The position numbers were made by a program, and so were the translations under genes. This document shows positions 44,270 through 53,002 of a stretch of 62,588 nucleotides of DNA, piece by piece (the first letter of the stretch is position 1; the number at the start of each line of letters is the position of its first letter). Origin of the DNA: Desulfovibrio sp. (GTDB taxonomy: Bacteria > Desulfobacterota > Desulfovibrionia > Desulfovibrionales > Desulfovibrionaceae); the NCBI GenBank assembly GCA_028708865.1, contig JAQVYA010000003.1:1-62588 (forward strand). The letters are read 5' to 3'. The notes beneath the pieces are model-generated. The model saw only the letters and a list, made by a program, of their open reading frames with translations. It was not told where the DNA came from and ran no database searches.

Positions 44270-45383
44270 ATGCACCAATATTTTGAACTGAAAAGCAAGA
44301 CCCTGGACCTGTTGGACCAATTCACAACACTCTGGGGGCGACTTTGACTATCCTCGACTCGCTGAACGGCTGACCGCCATTGAACAGCAACTTTCTGTGC
44401 CCGACGCCTGGAACCAACCCGACAAACTCACTCCGATTTTACGGGAAAAAAGCCAACTGTCGCACCGCATCGCCATGTATGACAAACTGCATGCGGACAA
44501 AGAAGACCTGGAAGTCTGGCTGGAACTTGCTGCCGAGGACGAAGATTCCCTGGATGATCTGGCTCGAAGCCTAGTTTCTTTTGAGGAAAACCTGCAATCC
44601 ACGGAAATGTCAACGTTGCTGGGAGGAGAGCAGGACGGCAACAACGCCATTCTGGAAGTGCATCCCGGAGCCGGCGGCGTGGAATCCCAGGACTGGGCCG
44701 AAATGCTGGTACGTATGTACACGCGCTGGGCCGAGGACCACGAATTTCAGATCAAGGTGCTGGACCTGCAACATGCCGATGAAGCGGGCATCAAAAGTGC
44801 CACTCTGCAGGTTGAAGGCCCTTATGCCTATGGCTACCTGCGTGGTGAAGCAGGGATACACCGGCTCATACGCATCTCACCCTTTGATGCGTCCGGCAGA
44901 CGGCATACATCTTTTGCCTCGGTTGACGTCTACCCGGATGTGGACGAGGATATTGAAGTGGATGTACGGGAAGAGGACTTGCGCGTAGACGTATTTCGCG
45001 CCAGCGGCCCCGGGGGGCAGCACGTCAACAAAACCAACTCAGCCGTGCGCATCACCCACCTGCCCACCAATATCGTGGTGCAGTGCCAGAACGAAAAATC
45101 CCAGATCCGCAACCGCCAGACCGCCATGAAACTGCTCAAGGCGCGACTCTATGAGCGGGAGTTGAAGATACGTGAAGAATCTCAGCGTGTAGATTATTCC
45201 AACAAGGAAGCCATCAATTTCGGTAGTCAAATTCGCACCTACACGTTGCAGCCGTACCGGTTGGTCAAGGACCACCGAAGCAACACCGAGGACGGCAATG
45301 TGGACGCCGTACTGGATGGCGCGCTAGACCGTCTCATACGCAGCTACTTGTTATATGCCCATGCCGAACAACAAGCCTTATGA
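44270..45383 (+). CDS. prfB: Peptide chain release factor 2, with programmed +1 frameshift
   Basis: The product is 370 residues after a +1 shift. The first 25 codons (ATG 44270, [18 protein letters not shown]) end in CTT TGA at 44342-44347; reading continues from GAC at 44346. The rest has the RF2 SPF tripeptide ([12 protein letters not shown]) and the GGQ motif [19 protein letters not shown]2 terminates at UGA and UAA and limits its own synthesis through this in-frame UGA. The Shine-Dalgarno before 44270 is weak. It overlaps the GGDEF gene by 29 nt. Confidence 0.96.
44334..44348 (+). other. prfB programmed frameshift signal
   Basis: GGGGG (44334-44338), then CGA, the slippery CTT and TGAC. 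The geometry is the same as in E. coli prfB (GGGGG, three bases, CUU UGA C): an internal Shine-Dalgarno stimulates slippage at CUU when UGA is read slowly. Confidence 0.93.
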
Positions 45384-46254
45384 TTGCGACGCGGGTATGA
45401 CTTCCCCCGACAACGAATCCACCTTGGAACGCGAACTGCTTTGGGAATTGACGAATCTGCGGGACGAAATCTGTGCCGCAGCAGGCAAGTCCTGCCATAA
45501 GCTGGATCCGCGCACCAATTTAGGTGTATTCCGTCTCTTCAACGCCATTAGCCTCCAGCAATGGCGCGCCATTGCCCGTAGGCTGGAACTCAAGGGCTGG
45601 TTGACTCTGCCCATTAACCGAGACGTTTACCCGCATCTCACTGTATTACAAGAAAGCCTGGAGGAACTCTCCTACCAGACAGAGCATGACGCCTTGACCG
45701 GAGTGGCCAACCGACGGGCCTTTGATCGGGTACTTGATCTGGAATTGGAACGGGCCCGGCGCGCCGGAGTGGCCCTCAGCCTGGCCCTGCTTGATCTGGA
45801 TGATTTCAAAAAAATCAATGATCAATATGGACATGCGGCCGGGGATGCCGTTCTCGTCCGCTTGTCCAGGATATTAGGCAACAACAAACGGCGGTATGAC
45901 CTGACGGCCCGCATTGGTGGCGAAGAATTTGCTTTGATTCTACCGGGCATCGGCCAGGTTCGCAGCGCTCGAGTCGTGGACCGCATCCGCCAGGAGCTTC
46001 TCGAAACGCCCTTCACAAGTCCGGACGGCCAAGCTTTCGAGGTCAGCTGTTCGGCTGGAATTGCCAGTTTCCGGGGCACTACCGATATTACCCCCGAAGA
46101 TTTTTTTGACCTGGCAGACAAGGCACTCTATACGGCCAAACATAATGGCAAAAACCGTTCAGAACTGGCTCCAATGCCCGACATTGAACGGGCGGAGCGG
46201 CCTTCGCTCGTCCACGCCAATGAAAAACGCTTTCTCTTCACCGGCAAACCTTAG
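45355..46254 (+). CDS. GGDEF-domain diguanylate cyclase
   Basis: 299 residues. The N-terminal 110 residues are a soluble, unassigned domain (RELLWELTNLRDEICAAAG, LGVFRLFNAISLQQWRAIAR). The GGDEF domain spans about 115-275, with HDALTGVANRRAFD and the active-site loop RIGGEEFALIL. An inhibitory RxxD site is not obvious. It should make cyclic di-GMP. The start is uncertain: the ATGs at 45355, 45361 and 45397 are all possible, and the first two lie inside prfB. The gene ends 12 nt before the MinD-like ATPase gene. Confidence 0.9.
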   Translation: MPMPNNKPYDCDAGMTSPDNESTLERELLWELTNLRDEICAAAGKSCHKLDPRTNLGVFRLFNAISLQQWRAIARRLELKGWLTLPINRDVYPHLTVLQESLEELSYQTEHDALTGVANRRAFDRVLDLELERARRAGVALSLALLDLDDFKKINDQYGHAAGDAVLVRLSRILGNNKRRYDLTARIGGEEFALILPGIGQVRSARVVDRIRQELLETPFTSPDGQAFEVSCSAGIASFRGTTDITPEDFFDLADKALYTAKHNGKNRSELAPMPDIERAERPSLVHANEKRFLFTGKP

Positions 46255-46266
46255 GAACGACGCGGT

Positions 46267-47088
46267 ATGATCAACCCGAACAAGACCCTGAGCCTGGCCG
46301 TCATGAGCGGCAAGGGCGGCGTGGGCAAGACCAATATTTCATTAAACATCGGTTATGCCCTGCATCAGGCTGGACTCAAAAGCCTGCTCATGGACTGCGA
46401 CCTTGGATTGGCGAATCTGGATGTGCTTCTCGGCATTGCACCGGAGAAAAACCTCCAGGATCTGCTTAAGCATGACACAGCCACTTCCGAGGTGGCTGTG
46501 GCTGTGGAGCCGGGAGGACTGGACGTTCTACCTGCTGCCAGCGGTGTTCCCGAGCTGGTGGATATGGACGAAGACATGCAGAATGTTCTGCTGGAAAAAA
46601 TCGTCGGACTGGCAGGCAACTATAATGCCTTGATTCTTGACCTTGGAGCCGGGATCAGCCGTACGGTGATGACCTTTGCGGCCATGTCCCAGCTGCGGGT
46701 TGTCGTGGTGACGCCAGAACCCACTTCTTTAACCGACGGCTACGCGGTGATTAAAGTTTTGGCCACCGAACATCGAGTGCGCGACTTTCTTGTGTTGGTC
46801 AACCGCGTTGAATCCAAGCAAGAGGCTGACAAGACATTCAGCCGCCTGGCCGAAGCCTGCCAGGCCTTCCTGGGAATTGAAATTCAAAAATTGGGGCATA
46901 TCCGGGAAGACCGGCATGTGGCCGAGGCCGTGCGTCGTCAAAAAGCGTTGCTGGCGTATGCTCCATCCTGTCCCGCCGCTCAAGATATCGTGGCCATGGC
47001 CCGTTTGCTTCGGCGCTATCGTAAGGAAAACGCCGATGCCATTGGTGCCCGCCCAGTACTTAAACAATTTTCCGTCTTGAAGAGTTAA
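46267..47088 (+). CDS. MinD/ParA-family ATPase
   Basis: 273 residues with the deviant Walker A SGKGGVGKTNISLN, the A' region LMDCDLGLANLDVLLG and the ALILDLGAGISRTVM stretch. The best fit is the FlhG/YlxH/MinD-like branch, used to place flagella or other polar structures. No clear C-terminal amphipathic membrane-targeting helix is evident (the end is ARPVLKQFSVLKS). Its partner is unknown; a GGDEF gene lies directly upstream. Confidence 0.88.
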   Translation: MINPNKTLSLAVMSGKGGVGKTNISLNIGYALHQAGLKSLLMDCDLGLANLDVLLGIAPEKNLQDLLKHDTATSEVAVAVEPGGLDVLPAASGVPELVDMDEDMQNVLLEKIVGLAGNYNALILDLGAGISRTVMTFAAMSQLRVVVVTPEPTSLTDGYAVIKVLATEHRVRDFLVLVNRVESKQEADKTFSRLAEACQAFLGIEIQKLGHIREDRHVAEAVRRQKALLAYAPSCPAAQDIVAMARLLRRYRKENADAIGARPVLKQFSVLKS

Positions 47089-47203
47089 TTTTGGCTTGAC
47101 GGAAGTGTCTGTTTTTCGGCATAGATAAGAAACTAGGTTTTTTTGTTCACTGGGGTCGGCATCCCGCCGTCCCATAAACCGGCAACTCAACCGGAGCGCC
47201 CAC

Positions 47204-47479
47204 ATGAACAAGAGCGAACTGATTAAGGCCCTGGCCGAGCAAAAAAAGCTCCATGTGGATGAATCCACCAAAATCGTCAGCGCGTTCGTCGACTCCATCA
47301 AGGAGGCCCTGGTACGCGGCGACCGAGTGGAAATCCGCGGATTCGGAAGCTTTAAGATCAAGGATTACGAAGGCTACGTCGGCCGCAACCCCAAAACAGG
47401 GGACGTGGTGCATGTGCAGCCGAAAAAGCTGCCCTTTTTCCGTCCGGGAAAGGAGCTCAAGGAATTCATCAACAGCTAG
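47204..47479 (+). CDS. HU/IHF-family DNA-binding protein
   Basis: 91 residues: MNKSELIKALAEQKKLHVDE, the arm motif IRGFGSFKIKDYEGYVGRNP and the end PFFRPGKELKEFIN. The arm and the FRPGKELKE ending are closer to IHF than to the HU at 35314. The ATG at 47204 is preceded by about 115 nt of spacer that may hold its own promoter. It ends 3 nt before the selenoprotein gene. Confidence 0.93.
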   Translation: MNKSELIKALAEQKKLHVDESTKIVSAFVDSIKEALVRGDRVEIRGFGSFKIKDYEGYVGRNPKTGDVVHVQPKKLPFFRPGKELKEFINS

Positions 47480-47482
47480 AGC

Positions 47483-48361
47483 ATGCGTATACGATTCCTG
47501 TTGTTGCTGGCTGCGTTGCTGTTCGCAGCCAGTAGCTCTTTTGCATCCGAAAACAGCTCACTGACCCTGCTTTACACCGGCAACAACTATGGAACGTTGC
47601 GCCCCTGCCCCACGTGAGGCGGTCGTACCGTTGGCGGAGTGGCCCGGCGGGCTACCTATTTCAAACGTGTACGGCACGAACTTCCGGATGGGCGAGTTTT
47701 GTTGCGTCTGGCCGGGGGGTATGAATTTGGACGTGAAGCACTGGGGAATAAGGACGAACAGACGTTGAAGGAGCTGAAGGCCAGCTACGCCCTGCTCCAC
47801 TATGACCTGGGCCTGTTGACTGGATTCGAACTCAAAGAGTTTGGTGAAAACGGCCTGACGCCACCTGACGTCTGGGTGCATCCCGGGAAAGCGGAATATG
47901 TGGCATTGGAAAAAGAGGGTGTTGACCTCGGTATTATTTTGCTACCGGAGCTCCCTTCGGGGACGCAAACACCGCCTCCGGATCTGCTCAGGGACATTGA
48001 TGCCCTGCTGCAACACCACCGTGGGCAGGTAGACCTGCTGATAGCCCTTTCCCCATGGGGACTATGGCTGGAAAAAGCCTACCTCGAATCAGGAGCCGAC
48101 ACACCGGACATCATGCTGGGCAGTGGCCCCGGCGTAGAAGTGCCGGGAGTTATTTTGGCCAATGGAAAAACCTTTTGGCTTCGCCCTCCGGCAAAGGGAA
48201 AAACCGTCGCCCGGATCGACATTCTCCAACTCCCCCGGGGAGAAAAAGGCTTTACCTGGACGGAAAACGGCAATATTCAATTTGAAACACCTGCGTTGAC
48301 TGATAGTTATATTGAGGATACCAATATTCTTTCCGTGCTCATGGGAGCCGGTGCCGAATAA
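47483..48361 (+). CDS. Exported UshA-like selenoprotein, with Sec encoded by in-frame UGA
   Basis: Read through the TGA at 47615-47617, the gene gives 292 residues with Sec at position 45. A signal peptide (MRIRFLLLLAALLFAASSSF) leads into LTLLYTGNNYGTLRPCPTU, then GGRTVGGVARRATYFKR. The remainder resembles a degenerate UshA/5'-nucleotidase phosphoesterase fold (YDLGLLTGFE, LLIALSPWGLWLEKAYLESG, IMLGSGPG), with the metal ligands Asp and His replaced, so hydrolysis is unlikely. The CxxU arrangement points to a redox site. A hairpin 28 nt after the UGA fits a bacterial SECIS. A family called UshA-like (seleno)protein exists to my recollection. Automated calls would start it falsely at the GTG at 47639. 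Confidence 0.82.
47639..47655 (+). promoter_or_regulatory. SECIS-like hairpin after the UGA codon
   Basis: GTGGCCC (47639-47645) pairs with GGGCTAC (47649-47655): seven pairs including one G-U, with loop GGC. The loop begins 28 nt after the UGA and has G at its first two positions. This meets the rules for bacterial SECIS elements: loop 16-37 nt from the UGA, loop size 3-14 nt, and a G in the first two loop positions. Confidence 0.7.
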
Positions 48362-48520
48362 TCGGCTGTGCGCTTGCTTGGCGGGTTTTCCGCTTCGCAC
48401 GCCTCCATCCCGCCGCGATTCACGTGGTGCTTGCTGAGTCCTTCTCGGCACATTCCATGCCCCGGTTGCGATGACGACGTGTTCATGCAGGCGCGCCCCG
48501 AAGACCCAAAGGAGGACTTC

Positions 48521-49405
48521 ATGAATTTCAGCGGCGCGTTCACCGCATTGGTTACGCCCTTCAGAGACGGCGCCATTGATGAGGACGCCTACCGCGCTCT
48601 GATCGAATGGCAAATCGAGCAGGGCATCGACGGAGTGGTTCCATGCGGAACTACCGGCGAAGCCGCCACCATGACCCATGACGAACAGGGCCGGGTCATC
48701 AGTATTTGTGTGGATCAGGTCAAAGGCCGGGTACCGGTCATTGCCGGAGCCGGATCCAACAACACCAAAGAAGCCATTCAGCTGACCAAACTGGCCAGAG
48801 ACGCCGGTGCGGACGCTGCTTTGCAGATTACCCCCTACTACAATAAACCCACTCCCGGCGGCGTAGTGGCCCACTTCAAAGCCATTGCCGCTGAGTGCCC
48901 CATCCCCATGGTCCTGTACAATGTACCAGGGCGGACCGGGTTGAATTGCCTGCCGGAAACAGTGGCCCGCGTGGCCCGCGAAGTACCAGAGGTAAAGGCG
49001 GTCAAGGAGGCCACCGGAAATCTGCGCCAATGCGCCGAAGTCCGGGAATTGTGCGGTCCCGATTTTGCCTTGATGTCCGGGGACGATTTCACTGTCTTGC
49101 CTCTGCTTTCTGTGGGAGGCTGCGGAGTCATTTCCGTTGTTTCCAACATCGCGCCCAAGCTCATGAGCCAGATGTGTCATGCGTTTGCAGCCAAGGATAC
49201 GGCCAAAGCGCTGGAGCTCAGCCTGCAACTCGCTCCTTTGAGCCGGGCCATGTTCCTGGAAACCAATCCCATCCCCGTAAAAACCGCCTTGACCTACATG
49301 GGCGTGACCGAACGAACGGAATTCCGGTTGCCGTTGGTTCCTTTGCTTGAAGAACATAAGGAACCACTGCAGCAAGCACTGCGCAACGCCGGTTTGATGA
49401 AGTAA
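48521..49405 (+). CDS. dapA: 4-hydroxy-tetrahydrodipicolinate synthase
   Basis: 294 residues, an aldolase-type barrel. Visible are ALVTPFRDGAIDEDAY, VPCGTTGEAATM with the substrate-binding Thr pair, the tyrosine in LYNVPGRTG and the Schiff-base lysine in VKAVKEATGNLRQ. It condenses pyruvate with aspartate semialdehyde in lysine/diaminopimelate synthesis. I use the ATG at 48521, with AAAGGAGG upstream; the open frame extends 51 codons further but without family similarity. A strong terminator follows. Confidence 0.96.
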   Translation: MNFSGAFTALVTPFRDGAIDEDAYRALIEWQIEQGIDGVVPCGTTGEAATMTHDEQGRVISICVDQVKGRVPVIAGAGSNNTKEAIQLTKLARDAGADAALQITPYYNKPTPGGVVAHFKAIAAECPIPMVLYNVPGRTGLNCLPETVARVAREVPEVKAVKEATGNLRQCAEVRELCGPDFALMSGDDFTVLPLLSVGGCGVISVVSNIAPKLMSQMCHAFAAKDTAKALELSLQLAPLSRAMFLETNPIPVKTALTYMGVTERTEFRLPLVPLLEEHKEPLQQALRNAGLMK

Positions 49406-49440
49406 ACTGGAAGCCCCACAGGGATGAGTCTTAAATACAA

Positions 49441-49475
49441 GAAAGCCCCCGTCCAACGACTGGGGGCTTTCTTTA
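49441..49475. terminator. Bidirectional terminator between dapA and the HD-GYP regulator
   Basis: GAAAGCCCCC (49441-49450) pairs with GGGGGCTTTC (49462-49471), with an 11-nt loop. A and T flanks on both sides serve dapA (plus) and the converging response-regulator gene (minus), which ends at 49497. Confidence 0.88.
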
Positions 49476-49496
49476 TGGGACGTAGAGCGAAAAATA

Positions 49497-50543
49497 TTAT
49501 GCTTCGCAGTTGGCAAGATTGTCACGCAATTGCTGTAACACCTCCCAAAGCTCGTCCTCACGGCGCAAAAAAGCGTCTACCACGGCGGGGTCAAAGTGTT
49601 TTCCCCGTTCACCAGCAATGATATCGTGACATTTTTCTTTTGAAAAAGCAGGCTTATAGCAACGCTCACTTCCCAAGGCATCAAAGACATCCGCCAGGCT
49701 CACAATACGTGCTGCCAGTGGTATCTGCTCCCCCTTCAACTGATGAGGATACCCGGTACCGTCCCACTTTTCATGATGGTGCATGACAATGTCCTTGGCT
49801 ACCCGCAACTGTTCCGAACCCGTTTCCCGGTAAATATCCTCCAGCAACTCCCCACCCACTTCCGTATGCTTTCGCATGATACGAAATTCCAATTTGGTAT
49901 ACTTTCCGGGCTTATTCAGCACACTGTCGGGAATGGCTACCTTGCCGATGTCATGCAGAACCGACATGGATTCGATGGTGGATATTCGGGCCGAGGTAAG
50001 GGTATCGAATCCATTGCGGGCTAAATCCTCGCAAAGCAGGCGGGTACAAAGCTTTACCCGGCGGAGGTGATTTCCGGTTTCTTCGCTGCGACAATCTGCC
50101 AGCTGAGCCAAAGCGAAAATCAGCTTGTCCTGGCTTTGCAGACGAAAAATGCGTTCGGCCGCTCCCAGGCGCACCTTTAACTCTTCAAGGTTTACGGGCT
50201 TGATAATGAAGTCGTCAGCGCCCACTTCTAGGGCCTTGACCAGATTCTCTTTATCCGCCAGGGCCGTGAGTACAATGATATAGGTATAGTTCAGTTCGTT
50301 TTTTCGGATGGATCGAATTACCTCAAACCCATCCATCACAGGCATTTCCAGGTCCGTGATGATCAACTTGGGGGAATGGCGTTCGAACTGTTGCAACCCC
50401 TCTTTCCCGTTACTGGCTTCGAGAATATCGAAATCCCACCCCTTGAGTTGTCGCACCAGAGTTTTCCGCTGAAATCGGGAATCTTCCACGACAAGAATGG
50501 TATTCGCTTTTTCAAGATCCCAGTTAATCAACGCCCTACTCAC
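49497..50543 (-). CDS. Response regulator with HD-GYP phosphodiesterase domain
   Basis: 348 residues: a receiver domain (about 14-130) with the phospho-acceptor Asp in LIITDLEMPVMDGFEV and the conserved Lys in FIIKPVN, then an HD-GYP domain with HDIGKVAIPDSVLNKPGKYT and HHHEKWDGTGYPHQLKGEQI. It should hydrolyse cyclic di-GMP under control of a sensor kinase that is not in the window. The divergent GGDEF gene upstream of dapA gives a second c-di-GMP enzyme nearby, though nothing shows they work together. Confidence 0.94.
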   Translation of the reverse strand: MSRALINWDLEKANTILVVEDSRFQRKTLVRQLKGWDFDILEASNGKEGLQQFERHSPKLIITDLEMPVMDGFEVIRSIRKNELNYTYIIVLTALADKENLVKALEVGADDFIIKPVNLEELKVRLGAAERIFRLQSQDKLIFALAQLADCRSEETGNHLRRVKLCTRLLCEDLARNGFDTLTSARISTIESMSVLHDIGKVAIPDSVLNKPGKYTKLEFRIMRKHTEVGGELLEDIYRETGSEQLRVAKDIVMHHHEKWDGTGYPHQLKGEQIPLAARIVSLADVFDALGSERCYKPAFSKEKCHDIIAGERGKHFDPAVVDAFLRREDELWEVLQQLRDNLANCEA

Positions 50544-50596
50544 TTCTGGCTTTTTCTCAATATTTAAAACAGGTTCACTATCTACGAGGCCACGCC

Positions 50597-50625
50597 ATTC
50601 TGAATGCTTTGCCCATTGCTGTCAA
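50597..50625 (-). promoter_or_regulatory. Possible promoter for the HD-GYP regulator
   Basis: In the minus direction TTGACA (50625-50620) is followed after 17 nt by CAGAAT (50602-50597), about 55 nt upstream of the start codon. The rest of the 293-nt gap (50544-50836) is AT-rich and holds only the ppaC terminator. Confidence 0.45.
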
Positions 50626-50783
50626 AACAAAAACGGATTGTCAGCATTCGAGCCAACCTACATATTGCCCCGACTATATAGAGATTTTCTGTACACTGAA
50701 CACTTTTCCCTTGTACTCAGGACAGACATTCAAGGCAACCATTGTGAACACATTCAATTCTTGACACCCTTTTCCATATAAAA

Positions 50784-50814
50784 AGGTCCCGACCACATGC
50801 AATGGCCGGGACCT
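50784..50814 (-). terminator. Rho-independent terminator of ppaC
   Basis: AGGTCCCGACCA (50784-50795) pairs with TGGCCGGGACCT (50803-50814) with one G-U-type mismatch and a 7-nt loop. In the minus direction it is followed by TTTTTAT. It starts 23 nt after the ppaC stop. Confidence 0.87.
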
Positions 50815-50836
50815 GAAGAGTGTCACAACGAAAGAA

Positions 50837-51757
50837 CTAGCCTTCAAAAGCCTTGATGAAGTTAGGGGCGACCTGCTTCTTACGGCTCATGACGCCTTCC
50901 AGCCACACGGAGCTGCCTTCCGGCTTGATGCCGAAGGCCTTTTCCACCACGGAGGGATCCTCAGAGGCGATCAGCATCTCGGAGCCTTCCTTCATGATGT
51001 CGGTCAGCAGCAGGAACACGGAATGACGTCCGTCAGCCTTGACCTTTTCGATCTCGGCCTGCAAGCCTTCCTTGTGGGCATCCAGCATGGAGAGGTCCAC
51101 CACTTCAAGCTGGCCGATGCCGACCTTGTTGCCGGACATGTCAAAGTCCTTGTAATCGCGGAAAACCAGCTCATTGGCAGAGGCACCGTCAACGGCGGAT
51201 TTGACCTTGAACATTTCCATGCCCAGCGCCTGGACATCGTCCACGCCCGCGATCTTAGCCAAATCTTCAACGGCCTTCTTGTCCTGATCCGTGCAGGTCA
51301 CGGATTTGAACATGACGGTGTCGGAAAGGATGGCACACAGCAGAATGCCCGCGATGTTGGACGGGATTTCAATGCCGTAGAACTCATACATGGACTTCAG
51401 CACGGTACCGGTGCAGCCCACGGGCCAAACCCACATTTCAAGGGGGTTGGGGGTGGTCACGTCGCCCAGCTTGTGGTGGTCCACCACGGCCAGCAGTTCG
51501 CCCTTGGACAGGTTGTCCATGGTCTGGGAAATGTCGGTATGGTCGACCAGAATCACTTTCTGATCAGTCGCGTCGCTGACAATTTCTGGAGCGCTGAAGC
51601 CAAAGCGCTCCAGAACAAAGGCGCTTTCAGGGGCGATTTCGCCCTGAGTTACGGGCTTGGCCTCCATTCCGCGCTTGGAGTACAGGTCAGCGGCGGCAAT
51701 GGCGGAAGCAACGGTATCGGTGTCCGGGTTTTTGTGTCCACAAACGAGAATAGCCAT
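50837..51757 (-). CDS. ppaC: Manganese-dependent inorganic pyrophosphatase (family II)
   Basis: 306 residues of the DHH family. Metal ligands appear as ILVCGHKNPDTDTVASA, ILVDHTDISQ and AVVDHHKLGD, and the DHHA2 domain ends with EGVMSRKKQVAPNF. No CBS insert is present. It drives biosynthesis, and in sulfate reducers the activation of sulfate to APS, by removing pyrophosphate. The start is the ATG at 51757 (MAILVCGH), with AGGAGG about 9 nt upstream; a TTG two codons earlier is less likely. Confidence 0.96.
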   Translation of the reverse strand: MAILVCGHKNPDTDTVASAIAAADLYSKRGMEAKPVTQGEIAPESAFVLERFGFSAPEIVSDATDQKVILVDHTDISQTMDNLSKGELLAVVDHHKLGDVTTPNPLEMWVWPVGCTGTVLKSMYEFYGIEIPSNIAGILLCAILSDTVMFKSVTCTDQDKKAVEDLAKIAGVDDVQALGMEMFKVKSAVDGASANELVFRDYKDFDMSGNKVGIGQLEVVDLSMLDAHKEGLQAEIEKVKADGRHSVFLLLTDIMKEGSEMLIASEDPSVVEKAFGIKPEGSSVWLEGVMSRKKQVAPNFIKAFEG

Positions 51758-51840
51758 AATCAAGATCCTCCTATGAGTGGTTCTATTCCATCCTGAAACT
51801 TAGGTTGTCCCAAATATCACAAAGTCAACCGTCTGCCAAG

Positions 51841-52538
51841 TCACAGAGAATGAGAGAATATGGCTATCCCTACCAAGGCGGCACCGCTGAAAAACAGGGC
51901 ATAGGCCTTGCGGACACGCAAAGCCAGCAGCCCACCGAGACTGGCGGCAAGCCAGAGATGGGGCCAATCCAGGTGCAGTTCGTCAAGAAGGGGGCGCAGT
52001 GGATGCAAACTCCGGCCCACTATGAAATTAATCGCCAGCAAAGAACCAAAAAAGAAAAGCCAAGACACCAAAAACGAACGTAATACCGAGTAATAAATCA
52101 AACGTTCGGGGAACGGTCCAGACTCGGCCTGCCCTGCCCATTGCACCGCCCGGTCATGGCACCGACCTTGTGCACAACGTAACAAGGCTTCGGCCCTCTT
52201 GCCGAGCCAGGCCATGGGAACTCCGGCCACCATGACCAGGGCTACCTCGCCGGGCTGGACAAGATGATGAAAGGAAGCCAGTGAAAGTGCGGTAAACACC
52301 GCTGCGCCGAGATGTGGAGGGATGTAGGTGCCTGCGGGAATCATATCCAGCCAGGCTAGTTCGAAAAAGATCGCGATGCTCAGGCTGGTCACATAATCAC
52401 CGCTACAAACCGCCCAAAGCAGTCCAATACAGAGCGGCCGCTCCAGAAGACCTATGCTGAAGGAAAAGCGAAAAAGTGAAAAGAGAGCAAAAAAAAAGCG
52501 ATGAAGCCAAACCAGACAGGAGCTGAGAGATGTATCAT
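51841..52538 (-). CDS. Mannose-class PTS EIIC component, frameshifted at a T9 tract
   Basis: The gene needs one extra base to be read. From the ATG at 52538 (MIHLSAPVWFGFIAF) the frame meets TAG at 52454-52452 after 28 codons. From the T9 run (52497-52489) the -1 frame gives FSLFRFSFSIGLLERPLCIG, the conserved EIIC start, and continues to 51841. Adding one T yields about 232 residues with six or so membrane helices. The ATG overlaps the EIIB stop (ATGA), so the upstream start is right. A GTG at 52392 would give only a 183-residue stump lacking this start. No EIID follows. The cause could be real decay, slippage at T9, or a sequence error. Confidence 0.75.
52489..52497 (-). repeat. Homopolymer of nine T (on the minus strand) inside EIIC
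   Basis: Nine consecutive A on the plus strand are read as TTTTTTTTT in the gene, within codons ...GCT TTT TTT TTG CTC. A ten-base tract would restore the EIIC frame. Runs of this length favour replication or transcription slippage. Confidence 0.8.
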
Positions 52539-53002
52539 CCGAACCTCACCTGTACGGGGTCGTTGGGCACACAGCGAAAATCAAGTTTGACGTGTTTCCC
52601 CAAAAAGAAATGTAGACATTCTTCCTCGGTCTCATTTACCGCGACACTTGGAGAAAGCTGCCGTTTCCCCGGGGCGTAATGAATATTTCCAATATTTATG
52701 GTCGCAAAGGTAAACCCGATTTCATAGGCACGGCGCGCATCCTCACAATTGGAAAAGAGCACCAGAGTATCACTATGCGTAGCAGACCAAAGCGCCGTCC
52801 CCTTAAGGTGCAGCAAGTCATGAATCGGAACAAAGGAACTGGCCGTGGATTGCGGAATGGCCAGGGACATGATTTCCTGGGTCAGCACGTCTTCGGATAC
52901 GTCATCGTTGGCCACAATGATCGTGCTGGCACCAATATACGGCAACCATGTCTCCACCACCTGGCCATGAACCAGGCGGTTGTCCACACGTACCCAGTTC
53001 AT
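52535..53002 (-). CDS. Mannose-class PTS EIIB component
   Basis: 155 residues with the phosphorylation-site segment VRVDNRLVHGQVVETW, His near residue 12, and IIVANDDVSEDVLTQ. It accepts phosphate from EIIA and passes it to sugar through EIIC/EIID. Its start overlaps the EIIA stop by 4 nt, and its stop overlaps the EIIC start. Without intact EIIC and EIID nearby it may serve a regulatory role. Confidence 0.92.
   Translation of the reverse strand: MNWVRVDNRLVHGQVVETWLPYIGASTIIVANDDVSEDVLTQEIMSLAIPQSTASSFVPIHDLLHLKGTALWSATHSDTLVLFSNCEDARRAYEIGFTFATINIGNIHYAPGKRQLSPSVAVNETEEECLHFFLGKHVKLDFRCVPNDPVQVRFG

Noticed and set aside
47639-48361. A separate gene starting at the GTG at 47639, with the upstream part as a dead signal-peptide fragment
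   Set aside because: The upstream frame has a signal peptide and CPT directly before the UGA, the downstream frame continues without a shift, and a SECIS-like hairpin is present. Sec insertion explains this better than a truncated pseudogene, though a simple nonsense mutation cannot be fully excluded.
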